A stretch of DNA of 64,000 nt. Source: JBJXGE01 sp046154185. GTDB lineage: Bacteria; Planctomycetota; UBA8108; UBA1146; JAJFFE01. This document shows, one piece after another, positions 42,058-51,412 of the stretch. The stretch covers positions 1 through 64,000 of the forward strand of contig JBJXGE010000038.1 of assembly GCA_046154185.1 (NCBI GenBank), given 5' to 3'. Every line of letters begins with the position of its first letter. Within the stretch, counting starts at the first letter, position 1. Below the pieces are notes generated by a model. It was not told where the DNA came from, did no database searches, and saw only the letters and a list, made by a program, of their open reading frames with translations. The position numbers were made by a program, and so were the translations under genes.

Positions 42058-43584
42058 ATGACAGTCGCATCCAACCCGCTGCCTGATCCTGCGCGACTCG
42101 AAGCGGTGTTGCGAACCGCCGTCGACGCCATCGTCATTATCAATGAGCGCGGCATCGTCGAGCTCTTCAACGCGGCGGCCGAGCGCATGTTTGGTTATTC
42201 CGCCGCGGAGATCATTGGTCGCAACATTTCGATGCTCATGCCCGCGCCGCACTCCGAACAGCACGACTCTTACCTCGCTTCCTATCTCGAGACTCACCAG
42301 CCGAAGATCATCGGGATCGGCCGCGAGCTCGTGGCTCGCCGGCGCGATGGGTCGGAATTTCCGATCGATCTCGCGGTCAGCGAAACTCTTACGAACGGGA
42401 AGCACTACTTTACCGGCGTCATCCACGATATCACCGCACGTAAGCAGACTCTCGAGGCGCTACGCACGGAGCGCGACTTCATCGCCGCCGTACTTGCCAC
42501 GACCGGCGGGCTCGTGTTTGTCTTCGACGCCGAGCGACACATCATCCGCTTCAATCGCGCTTGCGAAGAATTGAGCGGTTACCGCGAAGCCGAAGTGCTG
42601 GGCCGGCGCATCGAAGACTTGTTCTTGTTGACAGATGAGATACCCAGCATGGTGCAAGTAACCGAGCAGCTCCTCGCGGATCGCATACCAACCAAGCACG
42701 AACATTCTTGGGTGAGCCGCAGCGGCCATCGACACTTGATTTCGTGGTCGATGAGCGTGTTGCAAGTCGGCGGCAAGAACGACATCTTCGTCATCGGCAC
42801 CGGCATCGACATCACGCAGGAACGGTTGTCTCAGCTTTACTCCGCGCAGCAGGAAAAACTGGCGGCGGTTGGACAGCTCGCCGCCGGCGTCGCGCACGAG
42901 ATCGGCAACCCACTGTCGTCGATTTCGGCGGTCGTCCAGACCGTAATGCGCAAGTCCCAAGATCCCTTCGTCCGCGAGAAGCTGGACCTCGTCGGTTCCC
43001 AGATCCATCGCATCGGCGCGACGCTGCGGCAAATGATGGACTTTGCGCGCCCACCGCGCCTCAAATGGAGTTCCTGCTCGATCCCGGAAGTGTTGGAGCG
43101 CTCGCTCGAACTCATCCGCTTCGACCGTCGCGCGCGCGACGTGGAAGTGCATGTCAACGCCGCGAAGGATTTGCCGACGACCTTCGCGGTGCCCGATCTG
43201 CTCGCGCAGGTTTTCATCAACTTGATGCTCAACGCCTTCGATGCGATGCAAACAAACCCGCCGGAACGACGTCGCTTGCTAGTGATCGAGAGTCTTTTGC
43301 AGACCACCAGCACGGGGCCGCATATCTGCGTGCGGTTTCGCGACTCCGGGCCCGGCATCTCGCCGGATGTCGTCGGCCGAGTGCTCGAGCCATTTTTCAC
43401 GACCAAGGGCGCCGGCAAAGGCACGGGCCTCGGACTCTCGGTGAGCTATCGAATCATCAAGGACCATGGCGGCAAACTGCACGTCGAAGGCGGATGGGGT
43501 CAAGGCGCGTGCATCACCGTAGACTTGCCAGTCTTGACCGAGCCGCGCACGACGCTGCACGCAGTCGACGAGCCGTCCGAGTGA
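42058..43584 (+). CDS. FixL-like haem-PAS sensor histidine kinase
   Basis: 508 residues. PAS domain 1 (about 10-130) carries EQHDSYLASYL with His69, which aligns with the haem ligand His200 of Bradyrhizobium FixL, and PKIIGIGREL with Arg89, which aligns with Arg220; the isoleucines of IIGIGR are also kept. PAS 2 (135-255) follows, then HisKA with AAGVAHEIGNPLSSISAVVQ (phospho-His) and an HATPase with NLMLNAFDAM, DSGPGI and GTGLGLSVSYRII boxes. No membrane segment, so it is a cytoplasmic O2/NO-type sensor. It is coupled to a sigma54 regulator downstream. Confidence 0.88.
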   Translation: MTVASNPLPDPARLEAVLRTAVDAIVIINERGIVELFNAAAERMFGYSAAEIIGRNISMLMPAPHSEQHDSYLASYLETHQPKIIGIGRELVARRRDGSEFPIDLAVSETLTNGKHYFTGVIHDITARKQTLEALRTERDFIAAVLATTGGLVFVFDAERHIIRFNRACEELSGYREAEVLGRRIEDLFLLTDEIPSMVQVTEQLLADRIPTKHEHSWVSRSGHRHLISWSMSVLQVGGKNDIFVIGTGIDITQERLSQLYSAQQEKLAAVGQLAAGVAHEIGNPLSSISAVVQTVMRKSQDPFVREKLDLVGSQIHRIGATLRQMMDFARPPRLKWSSCSIPEVLERSLELIRFDRRARDVEVHVNAAKDLPTTFAVPDLLAQVFINLMLNAFDAMQTNPPERRRLLVIESLLQTTSTGPHICVRFRDSGPGISPDVVGRVLEPFFTTKGAGKGTGLGLSVSYRIIKDHGGKLHVEGGWGQGACITVDLPVLTEPRTTLHAVDEPSE

Positions 43585-43750
43585 GCCGCCGGAATGAGCA
43601 GAGGCCGCGGATGGCAAGTCGTTTGCCCTGTGGATCGTCGAGTTCGTGGGCGAGCGCCATCCGACGCAGGGTTCGGCGCGCGTCGCAAAGTTAAGAAATC
43701 CGGAGTGCAGTTTTCTCGCGCTTGACAAGAATCACCGAGCGGATGCGAGC

Positions 43751-45127
43751 ATGGCCGTAAAAATCTTGATCGTGGATGACGAATTGACCGCGCGCCAGGA
43801 GCTGTGCGAAGTCGTGCGTGATACGGGCTACGAATGCGTCGGCGTTGGGGACGCTGAGACTGCGTTGGTCAAGGCACAGGCCGAGACTTTCGATCTTTGC
43901 CTCACGGATATCCGCATGCCGGGCATGAGCGGCATCGAGTTGTTGGCAAAGCTCGCGGAGCTGAGCCCAGAGACGATGACGATTGTGATCACGGCCTACG
44001 GCGACGTGCAAACGGCAATTCAAGCGCTGCGACTTGGCGCCTGCGACTACGTGCTCAAGCCGATTATCTTCGATGACATTCTCGCCAAGATCCGCATGCT
44101 CGCCGAGCACCGTCAACTCCGCCAGGAAGTCGCGGCCCTCAAAAGGCAGTTGGCGAGCCACCGGACAACTCCCGCGGACTTGGTCGGCGCCAGTAAGCCC
44201 ATGCAAGATGTCGCCGCCTTGATCGCGAAAGTCGCGCAGACGCGTTCGAACGTGCTGATCACCGGGGAGAGCGGCACCGGCAAGGAGTTGGTGGCGCGCG
44301 CAATCCATGACCGCGGCGAGTGGGCCGGCGAGCCCTTCATTCCCATCAACTGCGCAGCGATTCCCGAGGCGTTGTTGGAGAGCGAACTCTTCGGCCACGT
44401 CAAAGGCGCGTTCACCGGCGCGGATTCCAACAAGGACGGCCTGCTCAAAACCGCGGGCGAGGGCACGGTCTTCTTCGATGAAGTCGGCGACATGCCGCTC
44501 GGCATTCAAGCGAAACTGCTGCGGGCGATTCAGAATCGCCAAGTACAACCCGTCGGGTCCTTGCGACAGATCCCGATCGAGGGACGCTTTCTGGCGGCGA
44601 CCAATAAGAACCTGCGCGACGAAGTCGCCAATCATCGATTTCGCGAAGACCTCTACTATCGCCTCGCCGTAGTGGAAATCGTGGTGCCACCGCTGCGCGA
44701 TCGCAAGCAGGACATACCGGCATTGGTCCAGCATCTCATCAACAAGTACACCCGAATACTGCGCAAAACGTGCCTCGGCGCGACGAGCGACGCCTTGCGC
44801 GCGCTCGAACAGTACGACTGGAAAGGCAACGTTCGCGAATTGGAAAACGTCATCGAGCGCGCCATGATTCTCGGCGACACCGAGTGGGTGACGGAGATCG
44901 ACCTGCCTTCAACTGTTGGTCATCACGTCGAGTCGGATGCCGGCATCGTGGACTCAGACGACCTGGCGGCCGCGAGTGAACGCTTCGAACGCCAACACAT
45001 ACTGCGCATGATCGAGCGCGTGCAAGGCAATAAGCGGCTGGCCGCGGAGCGACTTGGCATCAGCCTTTCGTCACTCTATCGAAAGCTCGAACCCATAGAC
45101 TCCCGCCCGGGCGAAGCCAGTAGCTAA
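43751..45127 (+). CDS. NtrC-family sigma54-dependent response regulator
   Basis: 458 residues. A receiver domain (residues 1-120; Asp acceptor in DLCLTDIRMPGMSG; Lys in DYVLKP) is followed by an AAA+ activator with ITGESGTGKELVARAIH (Walker A), the sigma54-contact loop KGAFTGADSN and TVFFDEVGDM (Walker B). A Fis-type helix-turn-helix ends it (NKRLAAERLGISLSSLYRKL). It should activate sigma54 promoters when phosphorylated by the adjacent kinase. The ATG at 43751 begins the receiver; a longer upstream frame is not conserved. Confidence 0.93.
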   Translation: MAVKILIVDDELTARQELCEVVRDTGYECVGVGDAETALVKAQAETFDLCLTDIRMPGMSGIELLAKLAELSPETMTIVITAYGDVQTAIQALRLGACDYVLKPIIFDDILAKIRMLAEHRQLRQEVAALKRQLASHRTTPADLVGASKPMQDVAALIAKVAQTRSNVLITGESGTGKELVARAIHDRGEWAGEPFIPINCAAIPEALLESELFGHVKGAFTGADSNKDGLLKTAGEGTVFFDEVGDMPLGIQAKLLRAIQNRQVQPVGSLRQIPIEGRFLAATNKNLRDEVANHRFREDLYYRLAVVEIVVPPLRDRKQDIPALVQHLINKYTRILRKTCLGATSDALRALEQYDWKGNVRELENVIERAMILGDTEWVTEIDLPSTVGHHVESDAGIVDSDDLAAASERFERQHILRMIERVQGNKRLAAERLGISLSSLYRKLEPIDSRPGEASS

Positions 45128-45525
45128 ATATTCCGCGCAGGATCGATCGAGAGCAGCGTGCGCGTGAGTTTCAAAAAGTCAGCTTCGGTGATGATGCCGA
45201 CCAGCCGCTGGTGCTCAACCACCGGCAGACAGCCGTACTTCGCGCCGAGCATCCGATCGATAGCGTCTTTGACTTCTGTTTCGGGTCCCACGGTCGCTAC
45301 TTGCAATCGCATGATCTGGCGCACTGTCGTGGCACCGCGGGCCTTGCCAGCGGAGAGAGTCGCCAACAGATCTCGATGCGTAATGAGCCCGACCACTCGG
45401 CCTTCGTCGTCCATCACCGGCAAGTGCCGGATGTGTGCGAAACCCATGAACTTCTCGGCCAGGTCGATGGAGTCCCCAACATGTAGCGTGAGCGGATCCG
45501 GCGTCATCAAATCTCGTACGAACAT
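45124..45525 (-). CDS. CBS-domain pair protein
   Basis: 133 residues with two CBS modules: FVRDLMTPDPLTLHVGDSID and LPVMDDEGRVVGLITHRDLL, then LPVVEHQRLVGIITEADFLK. The ATG at 45525 is taken since the CBS fold starts there. It is convergent to the regulator gene and overlaps its end by 4 bp. Its sigma54-type promoter lies about 47 bp upstream. Confidence 0.88.
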   Translation of the reverse strand: MFVRDLMTPDPLTLHVGDSIDLAEKFMGFAHIRHLPVMDDEGRVVGLITHRDLLATLSAGKARGATTVRQIMRLQVATVGPETEVKDAIDRMLGAKYGCLPVVEHQRLVGIITEADFLKLTRTLLSIDPARNI

Positions 45526-45571
45526 GCGCGCTCCTCTCGTTGCAATCCAAATTGCGCGACGTCCCGTGATT

Positions 45572-45586
45572 GCAATCACCGTGCCG
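45572..45586 (-). promoter_or_regulatory. Sigma54 -24/-12 promoter for the minus-strand CBS gene
   Basis: Reads CGGCACGGTGATTGC on the minus strand; GG and GC are 12 bp apart. It lies 47 bp upstream of the start at 45525. Confidence 0.7.
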
Positions 45587-45676
45587 AGATCTCCGACCGC
45601 GCGCGGCGACGTGGACTGAACTCGAGACTGAATTCACTCTCAGCATTGCGAAAGCGCGCGCGCGTTTCTCGCCGTC

Positions 45677-45691
45677 TGGAATTTCGCCTGC
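45677..45691 (+). promoter_or_regulatory. Weak sigma54-type element before the host-attachment gene
   Basis: TGGAATTTCGCCTGC keeps TGG and TGC at correct spacing but not the TTGC box. It lies about 100 bp upstream of the start at 45794. Confidence 0.4.
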
Positions 45692-45793
45692 CCTAGGACT
45701 ATCGCGAACGGCATGGAGGATGCACTTGTTCGAGGAGATCCGGCTCGAGACAGAGCCGTCGCGCAACCAGTCGAAGAAAGCAAGGACAGCCGC

Positions 45794-46213
45794 ATGAACA
45801 CTTGGATACTCGTCGCCGACGCAGGCAGCGCCCGTGTGTTTCGCCAAGAAGCCGCGATCCTCACGTTGGTCGAAAAGTTCGAACACCCCGCGAGCCGCCA
45901 TCCGCAACACGAGCGCGTGTCCGATCGGCCCGGTCGAGTTCAGCAGGGCAACCGCGGCCGAAGGTCATCCCTCGAACCCCATACACCGCTCGAAGAGCAA
46001 GCGGCGCAGGAATTCGCCGTCCAACTCAGCCACTCCCTCGAAGAGTCGCTCAAGCACCGGCACTTCGATGAGCTGATCGTCGCCGCGCCGCCGCACTTTC
46101 TTGGTTTGTTGCGAAAGAAGTTCTCGCCGCACCTCACGAAGCATGTCGTGCGCGAGTTCAACAAAGACTTGGTGCAATTCGACGCGCGCGACCTACTGAA
46201 GCATCTTGCGTAG
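45794..46213 (+). CDS. Host attachment-family protein
   Basis: 139 residues. The opening TWILVADAGSARVFRQEAA is the family signature, and FDELIVAAPPHFLGLLRKKF near residue 95 belongs to the eRF1-like fold of this group (PF10116/baeRF). The name comes from plant-associated bacteria; proteins of this type are often found among sigma54/low-oxygen stress genes. The ATG at 45794 is chosen since it begins the conserved fold; a longer frame reaches 45713. Confidence 0.8.
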   Translation: MNTWILVADAGSARVFRQEAAILTLVEKFEHPASRHPQHERVSDRPGRVQQGNRGRRSSLEPHTPLEEQAAQEFAVQLSHSLEESLKHRHFDELIVAAPPHFLGLLRKKFSPHLTKHVVREFNKDLVQFDARDLLKHLA

Positions 46214-46270
46214 CGGGACTGTGGCGTCGTGGTCGCAGATAGATGAATCCGTACACGGCCCAAACGAGTT
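46212..46270 (-). pseudogene. Degenerate copy of the last 20 codons of the FNT channel gene
   Basis: Matches the 3' end of the channel gene (48358-48417) including AGATAGATGAA and CCGTACACGGCCCA, with several substitutions. On the minus strand it reads VWAVYGFIYL and then diverges. It directly follows the host-attachment stop. Confidence 0.7.
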
Positions 46271-46341
46271 TCTCCGTAGGCCGGTCCTCTCATGCGCGTT
46301 TCATCTTCGTTTCATCGACGATCCAGTACGATACGCAAGAA

Positions 46342-47043
46342 ATGCGGAACAAAAATTTTGCCACGGGCGACATGCGAGGAGACTGGAATCAGCGGGCCCG
46401 TCAGGATTTTCGCCACGCGGTTTACTCACCGACCTCAGGAGAGCAGGACGACGAGAGCTTCTGGGCGTCGGGCGTGCGCGAAGCGAGATTCCTCGCCGCA
46501 TTGCTCGATCTCGACATCTCAATTCCATTGCGCATCGCCGAGCTCGGCTGCGGCGCGGGGCGTCTACTCCTCCCCTTGTCGAAACAATACCCGCAACACC
46601 GCTTCATCGGGCTCGACATCTCCGACGAGATGGTTCGACTCGGACGCGAGCACGGCTCCGATCAACGAAACCTGACGTACGAAATGAGCGGCGCGGAACA
46701 CCTACCTCTGCAAGACGAGAGTATCGATGCGCTCTTCAGTGCACACGTTTTGATGCACGTGCCGAAGCGCTTCGTTCCGATAATGATTCGGGAGTTTCGA
46801 CGCACTCTGCGGCCCGGCGGACAGATAATTTTGCAGTTGCCGAGCGCCAAGGGGGGCAAGCGCTTGTTGCAAGCACTACTCGGCCGCGATCGAGATCCTA
46901 AAGATACCTATCACCGGCGGTACTACACAAACGGTCAGGTGTTTCGTCTGCTGTCTTCGCAAGAATTCAGCGGGATTTGTGTCACCCAGGGGTTTCCAAC
47001 CACCCGTGACCGCTGGTTCAGTGCCCGACGCAATAACGCGTGA
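46342..47043 (+). CDS. Class I SAM-dependent methyltransferase
   Basis: About 233 residues from the ATG at 46342 (or a more typical start, MRGDWNQRARQDFRH, at 46372). Motif I is IAELGCGAGRLLLPL, motif II RFIGLDISDEMV, and DALFSAHVLMHVPKR then LRPGGQIILQLP complete the Rossmann methyltransferase. The substrate is unknown. No partner gene is in sight; the gene lies between the two FNT 3' ends, so it came with an insertion. Confidence 0.82.
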   Translation: MRNKNFATGDMRGDWNQRARQDFRHAVYSPTSGEQDDESFWASGVREARFLAALLDLDISIPLRIAELGCGAGRLLLPLSKQYPQHRFIGLDISDEMVRLGREHGSDQRNLTYEMSGAEHLPLQDESIDALFSAHVLMHVPKRFVPIMIREFRRTLRPGGQIILQLPSAKGGKRLLQALLGRDRDPKDTYHRRYYTNGQVFRLLSSQEFSGICVTQGFPTTRDRWFSARRNNA

Positions 47044-47060
47044 TCAGGCACGGCGCGGCG

Positions 47061-48155
47061 TCACGGGCAAGTCGGCGTGGTGCAATCGAGAGGGTCGGCC
47101 GTGGGATCGGGTCCACAATCAGGAAAACTCGGCGCGGACGGCGGCGGCGAGCCGAAAACGAACAGGGCAGTGAGAATCCCCACCGCGTCCGCGATGTTCG
47201 CGGTGCCATCATCGTTTCCGTCTGCGGCGTCTGCGCAGCCAAGCGCAGCGGAACCAGGTATGAACAGGCTCGCGAGCATTGACACCGCGTCAGCGATATC
47301 GAACAAGCCGTCACCATTGACATCCCCGCGCGCGAAATCGTCAGTGCTGGTGGTGGCGCCTGTGAACGCAATGGCCAGCAAGTTGTCGGCGTCGCTCGGG
47401 ATCGTCCCGGTTATGTCCCCGGTCGTCGGATCGATCAGGGAAAGCGAAGACGGACCGATTGTCGGAGGCGCTAATGTGTCGCCGGTGCTTGACCCGTAAA
47501 GAAGTCCACCGGCGTCGAAATCGAGGCCAATGATTTCGGAAACACTCGCCACGAAAACCGCCGCAGCCGTCCCTGGGTCGATACGGTAGAGATTGCTTTG
47601 AAAGGCCCCAAATACGCCGGATAAGACGCGTTCGATGCCGTACAACTCACCACTGGCGGCGTCAAACGCGAGAGAAGCAAAGAACGGAAAAAACAAGCCA
47701 GCGGCTCCCCCGCCGATAAAGGTCGCGATTCCGGTGCTCGGGTCGACAGCATAGAGACCAGTTAAACCCGACGCATAAATAGTTCCCGTGACGGGATCGA
47801 CGGCAATGGCCTGAAGCAGCGGGATCGGAGTGGGCGACGGACCGATCAGCAAGAAGTCTCCCGTGGCCGGATCCAGCCGCGCAACGCCGCCGACTGCCAG
47901 GCCAGTTCCGTAGAGCTCGTCGGTTACGGGATTGTATGCGAGATCGGAAATTTCCTGAGCAAGCGGCGCAAGAAACGTCGAAACCCCGGTGGCGGGGTCC
48001 ACCGAAACGAGGAGGGGATCACCCGCAATGCTCATGTCGACGCCGAACAGCGCAACACTCGGGGGAGATCCTTGGCCCTGCGCGAGGCTAGCGAGAAACA
48101 TTGCGGCAGCGCTCGACACTAGAAAAACACTGCGGCGAAAGAGCGAGCTTGTCAT
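47061..48155 (-). CDS. Secreted protein with dockerin-like C-terminal repeats
   Basis: 364 residues. A signal peptide (RSVFLVSSAAAMFLASLAQG) then a series of 40-residue blades such as ISDLAYNPVTDELYGTGLAV and AIAVDPVTGTIYASGLTGL, probably a DUF4394/propeller-like fold. The end carries two dockerin-like calcium loops (GDVNGDGLFDIADAVSMLAS and DGNDDGTANIADAV) and a Cys-rich tail, as in the FG-GAP protein at 453. The ATG at 48155 precedes the signal peptide. It lies in the same inserted block as the methyltransferase. Confidence 0.75.
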   Translation of the reverse strand: MTSSLFRRSVFLVSSAAAMFLASLAQGQGSPPSVALFGVDMSIAGDPLLVSVDPATGVSTFLAPLAQEISDLAYNPVTDELYGTGLAVGGVARLDPATGDFLLIGPSPTPIPLLQAIAVDPVTGTIYASGLTGLYAVDPSTGIATFIGGGAAGLFFPFFASLAFDAASGELYGIERVLSGVFGAFQSNLYRIDPGTAAAVFVASVSEIIGLDFDAGGLLYGSSTGDTLAPPTIGPSSLSLIDPTTGDITGTIPSDADNLLAIAFTGATTSTDDFARGDVNGDGLFDIADAVSMLASLFIPGSAALGCADAADGNDDGTANIADAVGILTALFVFGSPPPSAPSFPDCGPDPTADPLDCTTPTCP

Positions 48156-48357
48156 TTCACAGCTGCTTTCGAGGTGTTCGGTTGTACGTTTCGTGATGCA
48201 GAAAGTACCGTAGGACCTCGGTCCGATCGAGCACAATGTGCAAAAAATTCCTGCCCGTGCCCCCGCGGCGCAATCGGGCTGTCGCTTGGCATCACGTTCG
48301 CAAGAATTCCGCGGAATCAAAACCGCCCGGGACTGCTGGATCCGCGCACTCCGCATC

Positions 48358-49191
48358 TTAAGTAGCGGGATGGCCGCGTCGCGGTCGCAGATAGATGAAG
48401 CCGTACACGGCCCAGACGAGGACTCCGCCGCCGAGGCAATTGCCAAGCGTGACGGCCAACAGGTTCTTGCCGAAACCGGCAATCGTCACACCTGGAAAAT
48501 CCGGCGCGAGCGATTCTTGAATCAAGTAACCGCTCGGAATGAAGTACATGTTCGCGACGCTGTGTTCGAAGCCCGCCGCCACAAACAATGTGATCGGAGG
48601 GATGATGAGCAGCATGCGCGCCGCCGGGCTGCGCGCGCTGAAGGTCAGCCACACCGCCAAGCACACCATTGCGTTCCCGAGTACGCCGCGCGCCAACAGC
48701 TCGCCGAATCCAGCGTGGCACTTCGCGTGCGCGATCCTGCGCGCCAAATCGCCGACCGCGCCATGATCCAACGTATGGTGTCCCGCCAAGAACACGAGTC
48801 CCGCCGAGCCGAGCGCGCCGATGAGATTGCCGACGTAGACTATGGTCCAGTTGCGCAATAATGCAGCGGTCGAGATTTTGCGATTCGCCCACGCCATCAC
48901 CATCACCGTGTTGCCGGTGAAAAGCTCCGCGCCACCAACTACCACCAAGATCAACCCCGTGCTGAACACGACGCCGCCGAGCACCCGATTCCAGCCCCAC
49001 GGCACTTCCTTACTCGCCATCGCGGTGGTGCTGAAGACTGCGCCCATGGAAATGAACGCGCCCGCCAGGACCGCCAACGTGAGCAGACTCACGCCGTTCA
49101 TGCTGGCCTTCTTGACGCCCACGGCTTCCGCCCGCACCGCCATTTCTGACGGCAAGAGCGCGTCGATTCCAGCGTCCGGTTCGATCTTCAC
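48358..49191 (-). CDS. Formate/nitrite transporter (FNT) family channel
   Basis: 277 residues, six membrane helices. AELFTGNTVMVMAWANRKIS near residue 90 and FEHSVANMYFIPSGYLIQES near residue 195 are the FNT signatures; the central His is in the FEHSVANM stretch. It conducts formate or nitrite across the inner membrane; with nap and nrf genes nearby, nitrite uptake into or release from the cell is likely. It overlaps the acyl-CoA synthetase gene by 4 bp, so they are coupled. Its last codons are copied at 46212. Confidence 0.9.
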   Translation of the reverse strand: MKIEPDAGIDALLPSEMAVRAEAVGVKKASMNGVSLLTLAVLAGAFISMGAVFSTTAMASKEVPWGWNRVLGGVVFSTGLILVVVGGAELFTGNTVMVMAWANRKISTAALLRNWTIVYVGNLIGALGSAGLVFLAGHHTLDHGAVGDLARRIAHAKCHAGFGELLARGVLGNAMVCLAVWLTFSARSPAARMLLIIPPITLFVAAGFEHSVANMYFIPSGYLIQESLAPDFPGVTIAGFGKNLLAVTLGNCLGGGVLVWAVYGFIYLRPRRGHPAT

Positions 49192-51368
49192 TTTCCGCCC
49201 CCATCCATTGGAGTGACGAGCCGTCGCTCCGCCAACGTCGGCGCTGCTTCGACCGGCGCGAGTCGCAATCGGGCGCGCGCGTCAATCGCCAAGACACCGC
49301 TCGCGTCGGCGAACAACGGGTTGATATCCAACTCGACGAGTAATGGTGACTCGACCGCGAGTTGCGCGAGTCGCACGAGACCGAGTGCGAGCGCATCAAA
49401 ATCGACGCGCGGTCGATTGCGATAGCCGCGCAGAAGCCGCACGACGCGCGTCCGATCGATCAAATCCCGGGCCTCGCGGAGCGTCAGCGGCGGTAAAGCG
49501 GCGACGCAATCGGCTAACACTTCGACGGCCGTCCCGCCAGCCCCAAACAGCACTACCGGTCCGAACGCCGCGTCGGTCGCAATCCCCATCAGCAACTCAT
49601 GAGCATCGGCGCGCGAGCGATATCGCTGCACCAGGTAAGCGCGCGGTCGCGCCGAGCTGTATTTCGCCAACAACTGCGACAGCATGCGCTCGGCAGCGAG
49701 CTCAACCTCGTCCGCGCCGAGACCGAGCGCGACTCCGCCATAATCGGACTTGTGCGGGTGATCTGGGACATCGAGTTTTAGCGCGATCGGACCCGCGATT
49801 TTGCGAGCGATACTCGCGGCTTCTTTGGCAGTCGCGGCCGCGTACGTTTCTATCACCGGGAAACCGTAGTGCCGCAGAATCTGCAACGACTCGAACGGAC
49901 CGAGCTGAACGCGCCCGGCCAAGACGGCGGATTCCATCACCGAGTTGGCAGCCGCAACTTCCGCTGGTGAAACTTCGGCGACTTCCTCTGCGCCGCGAAC
50001 ATCCGCATGGATGCGACCATACGCCACGAGCTGATGGAGTGCACGAACGGCTTCCTCGGGAGTCTCATACGTCGGCACTTGCGCGGCCGCTAGGATGCGC
50101 CGACTTTCCACCGCGGCGGCCCCGCCGAGGAAACACGTGAAGCACTTTCGATCGTGTTCACGAGTCCATTGCGCGACGGCGCCCGCTACTTCGTCGCTGT
50201 CCGCGACGGTTGTCGGACAGTGCAGTACCAGCGTCGCGTGCGAGCCACTCCCGGACGAAAGTGTTTCGAGCACACGTCGGTAGCGCTCGGCGTCGGCGTC
50301 ACCGACGAGATCGATGGGGTTCGCGTGCGACCAATAGGCGGGCAACCAGCCGTCAAGCGCCGCGATTGTTTCGGCATCTAGCTCGGCGAGTCGCGCCGGC
50401 CCGGCGGCCAACGCGTCAGCCGCCAGCACTCCAGGTCCGCCGCCATTCGTGACGACGACGACTTCTTCGCTCGCCAACCGCGCCCCGCGACTCAAGGTCT
50501 CGACGGCCGCGAACAACTCCTGAAAAGTGTCGACGCGCAACACTCCGGCCCGCCGCAGCGCCGCGTCGTAGACCAAGTCGGAGCCGGCGAGCGCTCCGGT
50601 GTGAGAGTGCGCGGCGCGCGCGCCCGCCGCGGCACGACCGGCCTTGATCGCAATGATCGGTTTCCGTTGCGACGCGGCACGCGCCGCAGAGAGAAACTTG
50701 CGCGTTCCGATGATCGCCTCGATGTACAGAAGGATCGCGTCGGTGTGCGTATCCGTCGCCAAGTACTCGAGCACATCGCCGAAGTCGACATCGGCGCAGT
50801 TGCCAAGCGACACGAAGTGGGAGAAACCGATTCCGCGCGAAGTCGCCCAATCGAGGACCGCAGCACAGAGGGCGCCAGACTGCGCGACGAATGCGAGTCG
50901 ACCGGGGAGCGCATTGCCAGGCGCGAAGCTGGCGTTGAGTCCGTTTCCGGGCACGAGTAAGCCGACGCAATTTGGACCGAGAAACCGCATTCCGGTCAGA
51001 CGCGCCGCCTCGACCGTCGCCTGCTCGAGACTGCGTCCATCCTCATTTAGTGCTTCGCGTAATCCGGCTGTGATGATCACCGCGGCCGCCGTGCCGCGCG
51101 CGCCGAGTTGCCGCACGATACCCGGTACGGTCGCGGGCGGCGTGGCGATCACCGCCAAGTCCGGCACGACCGGCAAACTCGCGATGTCCGGATATGCCAA
51201 CACGCCGGCGATGGCTCGGTCGTGCGGATTGACCGGCAAGATTGCGCCGGAAAAACCGGCGTTCAGCAGATTGCGCATGAGCAGCGCACCGACGCTTCTC
51301 GGCCGATCGCTCGCCCCGAGCAAGGCAACGCTGTTCGGTCGAAAGAGCCGCTCGAGACTTTGCATCAT
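49188..51368 (-). CDS. ADP-forming acyl-CoA (acetate-CoA) ligase, fused alpha and beta parts
   Basis: 726 residues. First a CoA-binding and succinyl-CoA-ligase-like part (FRPNSVALLGASDRPRSVGA, then FLGPNCVGLL, HSHTGALAG with the phospho-His), then an ATP-grasp domain (GPIALKLDVPDHPHKSDYGG; VVLFGAGGTAVEVLAD). The order is that of ADP-forming acetyl-CoA synthetases (ACD), which make ATP from acetyl-CoA. There is no C-terminal GNAT domain, so it is not Pat-type. Two adjacent start codons (51368 and 51365) exist. Co-transcribed with the FNT channel. Confidence 0.88.
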   Translation of the reverse strand: MMQSLERLFRPNSVALLGASDRPRSVGALLMRNLLNAGFSGAILPVNPHDRAIAGVLAYPDIASLPVVPDLAVIATPPATVPGIVRQLGARGTAAAVIITAGLREALNEDGRSLEQATVEAARLTGMRFLGPNCVGLLVPGNGLNASFAPGNALPGRLAFVAQSGALCAAVLDWATSRGIGFSHFVSLGNCADVDFGDVLEYLATDTHTDAILLYIEAIIGTRKFLSAARAASQRKPIIAIKAGRAAAGARAAHSHTGALAGSDLVYDAALRRAGVLRVDTFQELFAAVETLSRGARLASEEVVVVTNGGGPGVLAADALAAGPARLAELDAETIAALDGWLPAYWSHANPIDLVGDADAERYRRVLETLSSGSGSHATLVLHCPTTVADSDEVAGAVAQWTREHDRKCFTCFLGGAAAVESRRILAAAQVPTYETPEEAVRALHQLVAYGRIHADVRGAEEVAEVSPAEVAAANSVMESAVLAGRVQLGPFESLQILRHYGFPVIETYAAATAKEAASIARKIAGPIALKLDVPDHPHKSDYGGVALGLGADEVELAAERMLSQLLAKYSSARPRAYLVQRYRSRADAHELLMGIATDAAFGPVVLFGAGGTAVEVLADCVAALPPLTLREARDLIDRTRVVRLLRGYRNRPRVDFDALALGLVRLAQLAVESPLLVELDINPLFADASGVLAIDARARLRLAPVEAAPTLAERRLVTPMDGGGK

Positions 51369-51412
51369 CGTGTCGCGTTCCTCCGCCGTTCGTCGACCGC
51401 CGGGTGAAAGCC

